Shown: positions 1 through 12,900 of the stretch, piece after piece | Position numbering within the stretch: position 1 is the first letter of the stretch | Layout: every line of letters starts with the position of its first letter | Origin: Malurus cyaneus samueli | Taxonomy: Eukaryota; Chordata; Aves; Passeriformes; Maluridae | Length of the DNA stretch: 64,000 nucleotides | NCBI GenBank assembly: GCA_009741485.1 | Contig: CM019218.1 | Coordinates: 28,012,115-28,076,114 of the forward strand | Direction of reading: 5' to 3' | The notes under the pieces: generated by a model | The model's input: the letters and a program-made list of their open reading frames with translations, nothing else | What the model was told of the DNA's origin: nothing | Database searches by the model: none | Made by a program: the position numbers and the translations under genes

Positions 1-1179
1 TCAGCTGGAAGGTACTTATTACTCATAAACGCTGCGCTATTTCACTCTCTGCAAAGTGAGCTGTTAACAGATACAATTTGAGCAGAATAGCCAGAGGAGG
101 CCTTTTGATATGCAGAAGAGCTGACCCGCGTGCTGAGCCTTTAATTGGGTTTTTAATTTTCCAGGCCATCTGACAATATCAAACATGATCCCAGTGCTTG
201 AAATGTTGATTGGAGGCTAAGCAGGATGTACTCCAACATGGCATTATGGAGAGAAAGTGGAAAGGACTCAGGTAGAAAGGAAGGCACAGAGAGTTAAAAT
301 CACCCAGGTCTCCATGTTTACTGTTCTCCAGAATACTCCAAAGTAGCCTAACATTTCTCTTTGCTTTAGGGCTGGCATTTTAAATTTGTTATAATATTTC
401 AGTAGTATTGATCCTCAGCTCATTTGCTTGACTGTATCTGTTAAAATGAACTGAAAGCAAGAGCTGTGCAAAACAATCACTAACAATTTAGCAATTTTTC
501 TTAAGGAAAGAGAAAAAAAACCCCATCCCTCCCACCAAAACAGCTGCAAGAAAATACTGTGTTAGCATCTATCCTCACGCCTTGGATAAAAATCATGTTT
601 ACAGACGGTTTCTTTTTCTCATCTGAAGTTTTCAATTTGACTTTAAAATTATGCTTTAAATCGTAGCATTGTACATTGCTCCACATGTTTCTCTACTTGC
701 TATTGCTAGTATTAAAAGGGCTGGAAAATAGTAGCATTTAATTTGTAACCTTCTGCTAGATTGCTCAGTAAACATATTTTTAATTTGTTCATTTGCAAGG
801 ATAAGACAAAGAATAAAATGTAATTTATCATTTTATTAGAACTGTGTATCTGAGTGATGCAGGACTGTGGATTTAAGAAATCTGTAAATCTCTTTAATAA
901 AGGCCTGGGGAATTATTAGTAGGGACAAATGTAAAATGCCTGACAGTTACATTTCCAAAAGAAAACCACAACAATCTCATTAAAGAAATTACTGACGGCA
1001 GCTCACAAACGTTAGTGGTTGAAGCAACAAAGGACATGCAATATCAGAAAGCAAAGATTTTTTATTTTTTTTTAACTATTGATCTGCTAACTTATGGAGC
1101 ATATCAGAATAATGTGCTAGACAGATTCTTAGTGAACAGACATCTTCCTTAGCAGTTCTAGACAATGCAGTGCCAGAAA

Positions 1180-1229
1180 AGCTGCTGATGCACTGTGGCT
1201 ACTACAGTGCAAAATGATAAAGAGCAGCT
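1180..1229. other. imperfect stem-loop
   Basis: An 8-bp perfect stem (TGCACTGT at 1189-1196 with ACAGTGCA at 1204-1211) closes a 7-nt loop. A second 7-bp arm lies outside it (AGCTGCT at 1180-1186 with AGCAGCT at 1223-1229), separated by an asymmetric internal loop of 2 and 11 nt. The total is shorter than a normal pre-miRNA hairpin and I recognise no known miRNA seed-arm pair, so I do not call an RNA gene. Confidence 0.5.
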
Positions 1230-3493
1230 ATAGCAATAAATAGGGAGCTTCTAGCAAAGAGTGCTTTGTGCTATAACTTTGCTGAATCCTTCAAAGATTA
1301 GAATGAAACAAAAAAATTTCAAATGAAATATGTCTTGAAGCATACATTTGGCATGAATATTGAATATTTAAAATGTTTTTGCTTTTGTGTATCTATGACT
1401 GATAAGTCTTACAATGGTGACAATTGCTTTCTTTTGAGAATATGCAAAAATATTTTTTTATCTTTTCCTTCATATTTGAGTGTTTATATTAGATGAGCTT
1501 TTGTACAAACAAGTCCATTTTACTTTGCCATAGGTGAACTTTTGAAATATTCAAAGAAAAATAAAATAGAATAAAAGGCCTATTTCTGACCTCTTTATCC
1601 ACAACTATAACTGACATGAAGGACTGATTCACAGATATATCTCAGAGAATTAGTAAAGTCTGAGACAATTAGTAAAATCTTATTTTACAGTTTAATTGTA
1701 TATTTTCCATTTTCTGCAAGCTGTATTGCCAAATTATATACCCATGAACACAAACAGCCTGTATACAGACATAAAGAAATATAACCTTGTTTTATCAAGG
1801 CAGTTAATCTGCTAGAGAATCTCCATGTCCTCATGTTCACTGTAGGCTTTCAGCTTTTTACCTTCAGGTTTTCAAAGCCCATTAAAATATCTTGTTAACT
1901 AAGCAGGAATATTTTAGTAGTAATAATTATCCCTTTGGATCAAAAGCAAAAATAATATATTACATACGAAATGATATATGTATGAATTTTCCTAGAAATC
2001 GTGAACATATTAATTCTCTTTTAGTTCAGTTCATCACCTTTCTCCCTAAAATAAAACCCTGGAATTTCAAGTGCATTGTTTAAAATCTGCTTCGTGTCTT
2101 GATCCTGCATTATTTTATGCTATAAAAAGAGGAGGAAGAGTGCCTAAGGAAGTTCATAGAGGTAGCATACTAGTAGCAAATGACCTAGTTCATGCATATC
2201 ATCATGGATCAGTAGGAGTCCACTATCTGCAGGATTTTTTAGCTTTAAAATAGACGATGAACTATTATATAGTAAGATTTGTAACCACTTTTTTTTTTTA
2301 TTTTTTTCTCCTATGAGCATCAGTAGAGGTGCCTCATTTTTTGTTTCCTCAAGATTCTATTAAATTCCATTAAAACAAGGCAGTTTTTTGTTTCTTCAAA
2401 TGTATGTACAGACCTCTCAGTGCAAGCATCAAGGGCAGTAAATATCCAGAAGATTCAGTCCTATGAATATAGTGGAAAGTTTTATATTATATTTATTATT
2501 TTAATAATGTGTTAGAGCTTGTTTCAAAATATAATCAAGGCACAAACGACTCCTTTTAATGGCAGACTGATATCATTACAAGTTCTAGGAATTTAGGATT
2601 TTTTTTATTCATGTGCTTTCAGACCTATTTAGAATTATAGAAACATGTAAGAAATTATTATTTAACCACATCCAAATCTATTCCACGTGATATAATTAAC
2701 TCCTCTTAAAATACCAAGGTTTTTTACATTGCACTTAAGTAAAATGGTAAACATACCAGTTAATTTTTTTTTAAGGAAAAAATGTTAATAGCAAGTGGTA
2801 AAGATGCATACTGATTAGAAGAAATGGCCTTTTAATTTGTTTCACTCGTGTGACCTTCAACACTATGGTAATAGGCGAAAGCTTCACAATCACAAATGAA
2901 TTCTATTTTCACAACATCCTGCCTGTGCCTTGTAGGGCTGTGCCTTGATGAATATTAAGGAAAAGCATAATATTTCTTAAATTAAAATTATTGATAAATA
3001 TAAAAAAACCCTTAATATTTGATAAATATTAAGTGATGGCAGGCTAACTATTATAGAAATCCAAGCCAGACGAGGACTTCTTCCTAGTCCCAGTTAAATT
3101 CTGTCTCCATCAAGTCTTCATAGCTCTGAGAAGACATCTCTTATTTGTGGTATCTGAAGAGACGTTGTGATCCCATGCAAAAAAACAATGAGAAACAGAC
3201 CTATCAACCTCTGCAGTGGAAGGCCCTTTTCAGGCTTGCACAGGGGGACAGCTGTGGTGTTCTCAGTGTGGCTTTGCCCCCACACATGTGTTGCACCCCT
3301 GAACATCTGCACAAGCAGTCACTTTGAGACACCTGGTGATTATGTACATTAAAGGAAAAAAAAAATCCATACTATCTCTTCAAAAACTACAGTCTATGAA
3401 TAGAACTCACTAAATTATTTGTTGTGAATATTACCTAAAACGAATGCTCCTTCTGTAATCCCAGGCAAAGCATTTATGTGTGTGCTTTTATTT

Positions 3494-3540
3494 AATAGTA
3501 TATGAGCACTGTATATGAATCAATAGTATATGAGCAGTGT
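3494..3540. repeat. 28-bp-period direct duplication
   Basis: The 19-nt string beginning AATAGTATATGAGCA occurs at 3494-3512 and again at 3522-3540 with a single C/G difference. This gives a period of 28 bp, with one full unit and a partial one. It looks like a small local duplication. Confidence 0.7.
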
Positions 3541-4240
3541 TTTCTGCTAACTTTTGTGCGAAAGGCTCCCCGTAAAAAAAGAGATCAGCTGTATTTTTTA
3601 GGGACAGCTAAGGAGGGAAGCTGTGGAAGTGCATTTCTTGTGAGGTATTCCTTGGGAAAATGCAGCTATTTCCACAGCTCTGTTAAATTAGGTTGGAGGC
3701 TTTTTGCAGGGATAGGAAATTTACGCTGCTGAGTGGCAGACATGTTACTGGGCAGGGCCAGTCACACTGCAGCACAGTTAACCCACTGCTCTTGGAAATG
3801 TTTTAAAGATATGCCTGAGGTGTACAGCAACCTTAGGCTGTGTTTCCCAAGGTACCACAGAACAAGAGATCCCAGAAAAGATTCCTGGATTGTGTAGCCA
3901 CAGGCACTGCGACACTCCCCAGCTCCAGACCTCAGTTTGAAATATCAACTAGCAGAGAGGTAAAGATTGTTGAAAAGAACCCCTACAAAAATCTTCATGG
4001 GTAGGACCTTGTCCAGCACAGAGGTAGCTAGATGTTTGCTCTTAATTGATGATGATCACATGAAGAGTTTGAAGTTGAAGATGAGAGCGAAATATTTTAT
4101 TCTGTGGGTCATGTTTAACAAGGAAAAACTACATTATCTAAATTTCTACATTTCAGGACAAGATTCATTCATATATCTACAAATTGCCTACCACACACTG
4201 GAGCAATATAAATCATAATTATAAAGTAATATGACACAGT

Positions 4241-4273
4241 TGATTAATTGCTTAATTAAGCCTTAATTAATAT
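4241..4273. promoter_or_regulatory. TAAT-rich homeodomain-type site cluster
   Basis: Within 33 bp there are TGATTAATTG, the palindrome CTTAATTAAG (4251-4260) and CCTTAATTAATAT. This gives several overlapping TAAT/ATTA cores, including two TTAATTAA octamers. Homeodomain proteins bind TAAT cores, but AT-rich DNA produces such cores by chance, so a regulatory role is only a possibility. Confidence 0.25.
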
Positions 4274-4987
4274 TTGTAAAGCAGTTTAACATCCTTGGTT
4301 GAAAAGTCTTAGGGAAGTGTAAGATATTAAATATTACTATTTACAGTCAGAGATTCTGGTCTGCCCATGTTGAAATTTCAGAGAGATGCTTTGATAATTC
4401 AGTATTAAACTGTGGTTATCATTAAGGCAAGGATCCCTCTCTATTTCTACCATGGATTGAAATCAGTCCCAAACTCTCTGGATACACTCTTTATCTTTCA
4501 ATGTCTTCTAATTTTCATAGCCAGTGCTGACACAATATATCTACAGATCTTCATCACACAGTAATGAAGAGGAAAGCAATAAAGAGGAAAATTTTTGTAT
4601 TGGCTTATTTCAATATTTTCTCTTTTGTTGCAGTAGCATCTACTCCGCTCTAGGCCTCACCTAGAATGTTAAAAACCCCTTCAAACAGCAAAAAAAAATC
4701 CCAATTGCCTGTACCCTGAAAAGCATACGATATATAGCTCTTGTCCTGCAATCAGATCCACTTGGGCAAACCCAATTATAGGATCAGGGCCTAAATAGGA
4801 TAATAGGTATTGTAGAAACTACCATAAATTTCTCTCTGGTGTCCTATTTTGCCACTACTTGAACTAAGTGGATAATTCCGGTCATCTTTCTTGTTATGAT
4901 GTTTCAATTCAGTGCCGTAAATTTGCTGCTATTGGTCTAATTTGTCTGTAGAAAATCTTTGCAATGTTAAATTTTGTGTGTATAAAC

Positions 4988-5020
4988 ATATATAGATATA
5001 TAGATATATAGATATATATG
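4988..5020. repeat. AT microsatellite, period 8
   Basis: The unit ATATATAG is repeated about three times, then runs into a further (AT)n stretch ending at GTATTT. This is simple sequence, likely length-polymorphic. Confidence 0.85.
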
Positions 5021-6502
5021 TATTTCCTCAGATGCTAGCTAATTTTGCTTGGAAAAGTTCAACAGTATTACATGGGAATTGAACAAATATAATTTTACAA
5101 AACAATGAACATGGAGCTTGGTAAATGCAAAAAGAACTCATTAAAAAAATATCTAGAGATGTGACAAACTGCTCTCAAATAATCTGGATATTCAGTGAAC
5201 CACAGTATCTGCTGGTTTTCAAGTAGCCAAGACATCTCATTGTCTGCTCTGCATGAGTCCACACACATACTCATAATTAGATACCTGTTCACCGAAATGA
5301 TGGTGGCTATCTGATTTGAGAATAAAAGAGCGTTGTTCTTTAAATGTGTTCTGTTAACTGTATTGTGTCATGTTGTGTTACACAGCATTCAGTTACTTTG
5401 CATCCTATTATGACAAATACTATTTTGGTGCAAGGGAAAGGGAATGTTAAATTCTGAGAGAAAAAAACAGGTTTTAGGTCAAATTATTGCTGTATCATTG
5501 AGATTTTTAAAAGAATGGGAAAATTATTATTAAAATTGTCTCAACTGATTTTTTTTCTGACACACATTTTATTTTATCATTTCCAACTATTTTCTTTCAT
5601 TAACCTTTATTTTGAAGTTCTGTTAAAAAAATCCTGCACCACCTTTAGTAGGCAAATTGAATAAATTGTGCTTGCCACAAGCCGCATTTACATGCTATCA
5701 AAAGCCCATTAACATTACTCCTGCTGTTTTCACTTCAATGACGTAAGTCAGTGAAAGCCCAAATAATCTAAATTTGATTTAGGTTCCAGGATGTGATTTA
5801 GATGCAGAAACACAGGTGTCTGGGACCATTTGAAGTGCTTTGTGTTATTGCAAGTTTTCTGCAAAAGCTGACAGAAGACAAGACCTGCAGGAAATCTGCA
5901 CCCTTCTAGAGGCAGAGCACCCAAGCATCTCTGGTTGACCTTAAACACCTATGTTTAGGTGTCTGTTGCCCTCTGTAACAAAAGGATGCCACCTTATTAC
6001 TTCCCAGTTCTAATTAAGATACACGATCAGCTTGAGAATGTCAGTATTCTGTTCTATTATTTCTGCATTCCAAATTATCAGGCAAAGCCTCTTTATTCCA
6101 GGTGACATTAATCATTTCATACATCATTAAAATTAACTTCACTCTTCTTCCATGCCTGCAATTTGTTACTAGTAAAGCAAGAGCCATTTCACCTGCACCT
6201 TTGAAGGAAAAGATTGCATGAATATTGTGCTGAGTTTAATGTTCCTAAAAATGTTATACTTTGTCATGTTAAAGACGGTTCTTTCATCTGGAGTTCAGTG
6301 AAGAGCTCCCCACATTTCTGTAAGGGTAGGTTTTAGGGCACAGTGAGGAAGAGGGGTACAAGCGTGTTCACAATCAGGCTATTTGACTGATTACAAATGA
6401 GTATTGATTGCCCAATGTATAAATGTTTGCCTTATGTTCCATAAGCAGTGAAAGGAAAACATCCTTTAGAAAGAAAACACAATCCTTTAGAAATCACAGC
6501 AG

Positions 6503-6588
6503 CACAGAATATGCTGAGTTGGAAGACACCCCAAAGGATCATCAAATTCAAATCCTGGCTGTGCATAGCACCGTCCCCAAGAGTCACG
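6503..6588 (-). mobile_element. CR1 LINE 3'-end fragment
   Basis: Read on the minus strand, this is the 3' untranslated end of a CR1 retroposon. The plus strand shows the inverted terminal motif (ACAGAATATGCTGAGTTGG) followed by the characteristic blocks AAGGATCATC and CCTGGCTGTGCATAGCACC. I compared it with the avian CR1 3' consensus from memory; it resembles the same subfamily as the larger copy at 23149-23641. The copy is short and 5'-truncated, as is usual for CR1, and carries no coding part. It overlaps meaningless open frames of 84 and 60 codons. Confidence 0.85.
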
Positions 6589-7390
6589 TACTTTGTGTTG
6601 GTGAAAAAAGCAAAGAATTCCCTAGTTTAGTAGTCAGCATCAATTACCTGAAAGTATTCTGCAAATTTGTGCAGTGATTCTTCTTTAAAGTATTATTTCA
6701 CTGTATGTTTGTCACTATAAGAAACAACATTCAAATGGCATTTGTTAAAATGAGGGAAAATTCAGAAATTCACATTACATGTGGAATGTTGCTGTCATCT
6801 TCATGAAGTAAGGAATGTACTTTTGGTTTGTGCTCTTTGTTTAGATGGAGTGATTCTGAATGGCTATGTAGTTTCAGTATTTTTCTATTAAAAAGAGGGA
6901 TCAGTGTAGCAATCCCCAAAATGAAATTGTCCTGAACAGGTCTATCCAACATAAGACAGAAAATTCTTGGCTGTTTATAAAAACCAAAGGACTGAAGTGT
7001 TCCTGGGCTTCAAAGGTTCAGTTTTCACAAGGCATGCTTAGTTTAATCAATTCATGCTGTTTTAGCCAGGGTTCTAAGCAACCCTACAGAGTAGAGGATA
7101 CAGAATCAAAACCATTATGACCTAGCTTAACCTTAGGTGTTCTTTAAAGACAGATAATATTAAACATAAAAGGCACAAATGCTTAGTGCATTTGCATGTA
7201 CTTTCAGCATTTTACCAGTGTTTGGATTTTCTTGGAATAACTTCTGATTTGACAAATTCTTTCAAAACCTGTAAAACAATGATAGGAGTTTTAAAACAGT
7301 CACTGATTACGTGCAAGGAACAGCTTTCAGGCAGTATCTTTTTCAAAGTTTAATAGGAAAAGTGCCCAGTGGTTTCAGAATGAGGATGAC

Positions 7391-7628
7391 ATAATGGTGA
7401 CGATGTGCTTATGAAGACAAGCCTGGGAAGAGGACATTACAATTTCAAGGCAATGACAAAAATTCAATTCAAGTCTATAGAGACTGTATTACAGTGTCAA
7501 GACGATGGCAAAATTATGCCAATGTAAGTCTATGGAGACCACTTTACTATGTCAAGACAATGGTAAAACAATGTTATATAAAATGATTGAGACCACACTG
7601 CAATGTTAAATTATGATGCCAAAACCTT
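7391..7628. repeat. degenerate tandem array, ~54-bp unit
   Basis: Three clear units start at 7445, 7497 and 7552, each opening with a TCAAG-type motif followed by a CAATGGCAAAA-like block. Each then has a TCTATGGAGAC-like block (TCTATAGAGAC, TCTATGGAGAC, ATGATTGAGAC) and closes with a C/G-A-ATG-like string. Unit lengths are 52, 55 and 54 bp. A partial fourth unit begins at 7606, and a more diverged one probably precedes at 7391-7444 (GAAGAGGACATTACAATT). I do not recognise the unit as a named satellite. Confidence 0.7.
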
Positions 7629-9655
7629 GTCATTTCCTGAAATAAAGACAGAGGATTCTGCATATGCTCCTCACAGAATCACTGCTGGACCTGTGCTCCA
7701 GTTCAAAACCGCTTTGTAGCTCCAACCCTGGGTCTTTCTTGTGTAGGAATCAACTTTTCTCAGACTTGAGGGTGAAAGCTGAGGGCGTATGAGCTGTTTG
7801 GTCTAGCTGTCTTTGCCTTAGCATATGCAGGACTAATGATGAGCATTCTACCCTTAACTCTGAATTTTTAAAAATTTATTTTGAAGAACAGAACAAAGCA
7901 TGATGCTATTGACTTTCAGGTGTATTGACAGTCTCGTTGCCATTTTTATGTGGGCTTGGCTTGAAAGTAGGTTGATACCTCTGTTTTGAGAATGTTTATT
8001 ATTTTATGTTATACCAGTTGTTTGTAGCATTACAAAGCCATAGTTACCATATATGTACACAGATAATCTCACAAAATAACTAATTCCAAGTGCTTATGCT
8101 GAATTTTCCCTCTTCAGTGTGAAAGTGCATGTATTTGATGTTCTTGCAAAATGACACCTTGAATGCTTGCGTTTTTCACAGGACAAGAAAAGTGTTAATA
8201 ATGGTAGAGCATTTGTTGGTTACCTCTCCTCCCGATATGTTTCAAGCCATATATACAGAGAACAAACTTCTAGCAGCTCAGTTCTTGTTCAGTTCTTGGA
8301 TTCATCAACAGAGAGAGAACTACTGATATGGCTTAACAATTTTCTGTCTCTATTATAATGTTTTCTAGTAAGAGCAGCAGTGCCAGATAATATCAAGTCC
8401 ATCCGTCCTTCCATTCAGAATGAAACCATGGCCAAGAGTAGATGTTTAGCCAAGAGTACAAGAGGAGGATAAAGAAACAGTGATACATCCCTAAAATTCA
8501 TCTGTCAGATTTTACCCAGGCTCTTCTTTTGAACACTATGAGAAAGCGCTTATGGCATATGAGACGATGAAATAATTTGCATGATACTACGATTATCTGA
8601 TGGCTGCAATGACCTATATTTGAGAACGAGAAAGGCCATTAGGTTAACTATAAAATTACCTGAACTGCTAAATTTTTTCACTGTCATTAATATTGTCAAG
8701 ATGGCATATAGACTAGCTCTGCTGTAAGTTTTCTTAGACCTACAAGGTGATATAATCACTGATTAAGCAATTTAAAATTGAAATTTCATTAAAAAATTGT
8801 ATGAAATGGTATTTGAAGTTCAAAACCTGACATGCTCTAGTTCTAACCAGAGTTTTCAAAAATGTACTCAGCTATTAAAAAAACCACAAACAGATCTTTC
8901 AATATCTCCAACTTAATATCACCTTTTGACTTTATTATTCAAAATGGCAGCTCTAGTAATTTCTTTGGCCATTAATCTGATTGAAAAGATAATAAGAAGC
9001 CAAGAGGAAGCAATACTCTAAGTGATGTTAAAAGTCCTCAGTTTTGCAAAAACTTTTACTGTTACTATAGAAGAACCATTTATGAATATAATATGTGACT
9101 TTTATTTCTCAATAGAATTTTAATTCAGAAGACCATAGGCTGGGATGTTTATCTGTTAGTTATTCTCATAGTCTTTCTCATGTCAGTGACAGGTGTTCTG
9201 CTGGTTACCTCAGCTTTCCAGAAAAGACACATTGAAATTCCATAAGAGAGTGAAAATCTCTTTCAGGTAAAGTTGTAGTACTTTCCTGTTCTGCAGAGGT
9301 GCTAACAAATCATTTCTCTGTATAATTTGGTTCTTAGAATTATGTTTGACAAAGCTAATCACTGTGATTGTGTTATGAGAGTTTCTGCACTGCTCCTGCA
9401 TAAATTTACCCTCTGTGCTTTATGCCACCTCAGATATCGTTCTCTTTCAATGCTATCAATGAGAAAGCGCTCTGCTAACTAGGAATCATCAAGAGCTTTT
9501 GTTTCGTGTGAAAAATTCCATGATTCCATGGTAAGAGCAGATACAGGTCTATGCTTCTATGATACAGTTTTCTGTGTCTTGTGAATATGATAGGTTGGAT
9601 GAGGCAATTATGGTTGAAGGGATTACACAGAGATCAGGACAAAGGCTGCAAATCG

Positions 9656-9705
9656 TGAGTGGGTTTGACCATGGGACCGTGGTCAAACTGTTTGGCAACC
9701 ACTCA
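9656..9705. repeat. nested inverted repeat (hairpin)
   Basis: Outer arms TGAGTGG (9656-9662) and CCACTCA (9699-9705) are exact complements. Inner arms TTTGACCA (9664-9671) and TGGTCAAA (9680-9687) are also exact complements and enclose an 8-nt loop. The two stems are offset by a 1-nt versus 11-nt internal loop. It could be a relic of a short palindromic DNA transposon or a chance structure; no matching family is recognised. Confidence 0.6.
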
Positions 9706-9862
9706 TAGTCAGAAATAATGTATTGGAAAAAAATGGATTGCTTAGAAAAAATCATGGAGGCATGTCACTCAGCAAGAAGAAGATGAGCATAAAGTTTAGG
9801 GGGCACAGGTTGTGTTTTTACCGGTTTATTTATTGCAATGGGGTATTAACACACCATGCTCC

Positions 9863-9970
9863 TACCTCAGTTTCTCCATGTGACACGGAGATAATGGTAC
9901 TTATTTTCTCTTGTAAGGCACTTTGAGGTCCTTGCATGGTGGGATAAGTATTACTATTAGTTTTACTATT
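9863..9970 (+). mobile_element. MIR-like SINE 3' tail relic
   Basis: The sequence runs CTCAGTTTCTCCATGTG, then GGAGATAATGGTACTTA, then AGGCACTTTGAGGTCCTTG, then an ATAAGTATTACTATTAG tail. This order matches what I recall of the 3' half of MIR-type amniote SINEs: the cctcagtttcc-catctg block, a ggggataataata block, an agcactttgagatcc block and an ATT-repeat tail. It is ancient and diverged; only the 3' portion is recognisable, with no tRNA-like head seen. Confidence 0.6.
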
Positions 9971-12900
9971 ACACATTATCAAAAAGCAAAGCAGTCTTGT
10001 AAAGAATTCATTTAAAGGTTTTAAAATATCAAGTTACCTAATGTATTATGGGAGATATATAACAGTAAGTAGCTTCCAACTCTATTTTATAAATACTAAA
10101 TTTTGTTTCCAACATTTCATTGTGCATGCCATGAACAGTAGCAAGTATAATATGCTGTACTTGGACAACTGCCAAAAGTTGATCGTATTTATTAATTCCA
10201 TTCTAACTATATTCCCTGCTGGACTTCTTTGGATAGGACATACAAATTGTTGCTATTCAGACATTTTATGAACAGATATTTTCCAGCAGAACATAAGAAG
10301 AAAACTTCTCAATGAGTTGGACATTAATTTTATAGCTCAACTGAAATAAAAGGTTTCAATTCAGTAAAAGTCTTACTGTGCTTGAATATGATCTGGAATG
10401 GCAGAAAGTTGTGCATGAATTTGCAGACAAATACAATTTAGAGATCTCATATATTATACAGCTAACAAGAAATGCAACTCTCCATTCAGGAGGAGGAACC
10501 GAATAGTCTTGTCTAAGCATCTGAGACTAGGTCAGAGAAGACAATATGCAGAAATAGGAGATTTCAGTCTGATCGACCGAGCTGGTTTTGTTTACTCTTT
10601 ATCTTTTACTAGCCATTTCTAGTAGTGGCAGTGTTATTACTTGGACAAAGGTGTTATCATCTTTGATGAGTAAAAAGTTGTCCAGCTTTTCAGCTGTATG
10701 ACTTGATATTTCTGCATTCTTACCAAGGCAACCATTTTAACTGTTGCATCTTATACAATGGTTTTCACAGTAAACCTTTTCTCCATTCTTAGGCATTGGC
10801 AATGTTTTCAAAAGGAATGTAAAATTCCTACACCCTATTTCCTTAGAGTTTATTCACTATTAGGGAATGATTCAGACTTTGTCATGGCTAGGTAATTTTT
10901 TTAAAAAAAATGAGTGATGATCAAACCATTAGGCATGAGGTGAAAATGACTTGCAGGAAATGAGATCAGCGTTCCAGTTTGATGAGCCACTGAACTGCTG
11001 GTTTCAACTTTAGTGCTAGCACCACTGTATCTGTTGTTGAGAAAATATATTGCCCCCCTCAGTTCTTTGCCTCTGCACTGCAAGTACACATTATCCAGCC
11101 CCCTAAGTGCATGTATTGCAGCCTGATGATGACTATTGCTGTAAATAAAGCAACAGGCATGACATCAGGGTGGACACAGTCCTTCAAAAGAGCTAACTCT
11201 GGCTTCTCAGAGAAAAGCAGAGGTAATTGCAAGCACAGCTCAGGAAATAGGCCTATCAGAGCCTGAAATTTTGTGGATTCACAAATCATCTTATAGTGAG
11301 GCATTAGAATAAAAAGTACAGGGGGAGTTCTAAACAGGTGCTTGTAAAGCCTTGGTGTGCTCTGTGAGCTTCAGATAGTTGACACAAATTAATTAAACTC
11401 TAAATACCATGAACTCCATGGCTAGCAGTGACAGTGTTGCTTCTTGAAACATTTTTTTCCTCATGATTTACAAATAGTGAATAACATGGATAACATACTA
11501 TTCCTGTTTGTCACTGTATATATTCATGAACTGATTGCATTTATTAGCAAATGATACGAAGCATGCAAAGAGTTACACTTATGTAATATAAATGGGAATA
11601 TTTCTTTTTCAAAATTTTCAAGGGAAATGCGGAAGTAGCTGAGATTAGCATAGGCATTTTATGAAAACCATGTAGCAAAAAGGTAAATGGGGATTTAATG
11701 TGCATTGACATCTTTCATTACTGACCTTGATAATATGATTAAGCAGTCTGCATTGAATTAAACTTTGTATATTCATTTATTCTAGAACCCACCGTCAAAT
11801 TTCACAGCAGTAAATGAAGAGGTGTCAGTAAAACAAAAAGTGACTGGGAGAGAACCTATTTTTGGAACCTGAAATGGTAATTTCTTTCTATTTATTTTCT
11901 GTTATCTATCTGTTTTAATGTATTTATACTTCTTAGATCATATCAAAAGACAAAGAGAACAAATGGTATGTTCTCTTTTTCCAATTTTTTGGTTTTTTTC
12001 CCAATTCAGCTGAAAGGAGTACATTAAAAAAAAAAAAATCAAGGAATTAGACAAATCAGAGAAATCTTCCAAACCTTGGGAGGTTTTTGCTACTTCTGTG
12101 TTGATAGGTTTCATCCCTCTACTTAATAAGGCATTAGGATATATATCCAATTTGCACAATATCTCTGTTTAGCTGCATTTGGATAAAGAAATGTTTTTTA
12201 AACCCAGAGCCAACAGTCATCTGTGTTAATGAAATAGCAAAGGTGTAAAGTAATATATATATTCTTATTCCTCTTGGTGGGAAAAAGCTCAGAAAATAAA
12301 TTTTATAGCTAAAACACATTAGTTAAAACATTTTAACTTTTAATTTAGTGTGACTAAACTGAAAATGTATGACCATTGGGAGAAGACTCAAATCTCACCT
12401 TTCTATGGAAATTTTGCTCCTTAAAGCTTCATAGTCAAAAAAAATGTTTCAAGACAAATCAAATAAAATCTTTTTCAGTGGGTTTTCCCCCCTAAATTCA
12501 TAATTGAATTCTCAAATCTCAGCAGATCCTCCATAATTTTTTCCTATCCGTCAGTTTGATTAATATTCCCAAATATGGGTTTTCTTTTGTTTTGCTTTGG
12601 GTGCTTTTTCTTTTTTGTTTGTTTGGGTTTTTTAAATTCTGAATGCTGTGCTCCCTCTCTGATTCTAGTTCAGTGAATTCAGCTTTAGCATGTTATTCCT
12701 CTTTTTACATTCATCCTATTTCTATTCTGTCCAACCTGATTCTCCTTTGTGACACAATGCCAAAGTCTGTAAAATGTAGTAATTTGCAGTTTACTTCTCC
12801 AGGAAAGCTGTCTCTTTCACAGATGACACAAAATGAACAGTAATTCATGATTGGAGACCAGGACTCATAATTTAAAGAGAAAATTCTACCTAGCAATATT

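Larger units (their letters stand above)
1..6502. other. gene-free AT-rich sequence
   Basis: I see no gene here. The only open frames are short, without recognisable domains and without a convincing splice pattern. Contents worth naming are a hairpin at 1180-1229, a 28-bp-period duplication at 3494-3540, a homeodomain-type TAAT cluster at 4241-4273, an AT microsatellite at 4988-5020 and a small palindrome at 5945-5962 (ACACCTA, 4-nt loop, TAGGTGT). The first 240 bases have little low-complexity sequence and could be a conserved non-coding element, which is an inference only. Confidence 0.7.

Noticed and set aside
4744..4792. Possible MITE relic (TCCTGCAATCAGATCC ... GGATCAGGGCC)
   Set aside because: The words resemble a sauropsid palindromic element, but the two ends do not form a clear inverted repeat.
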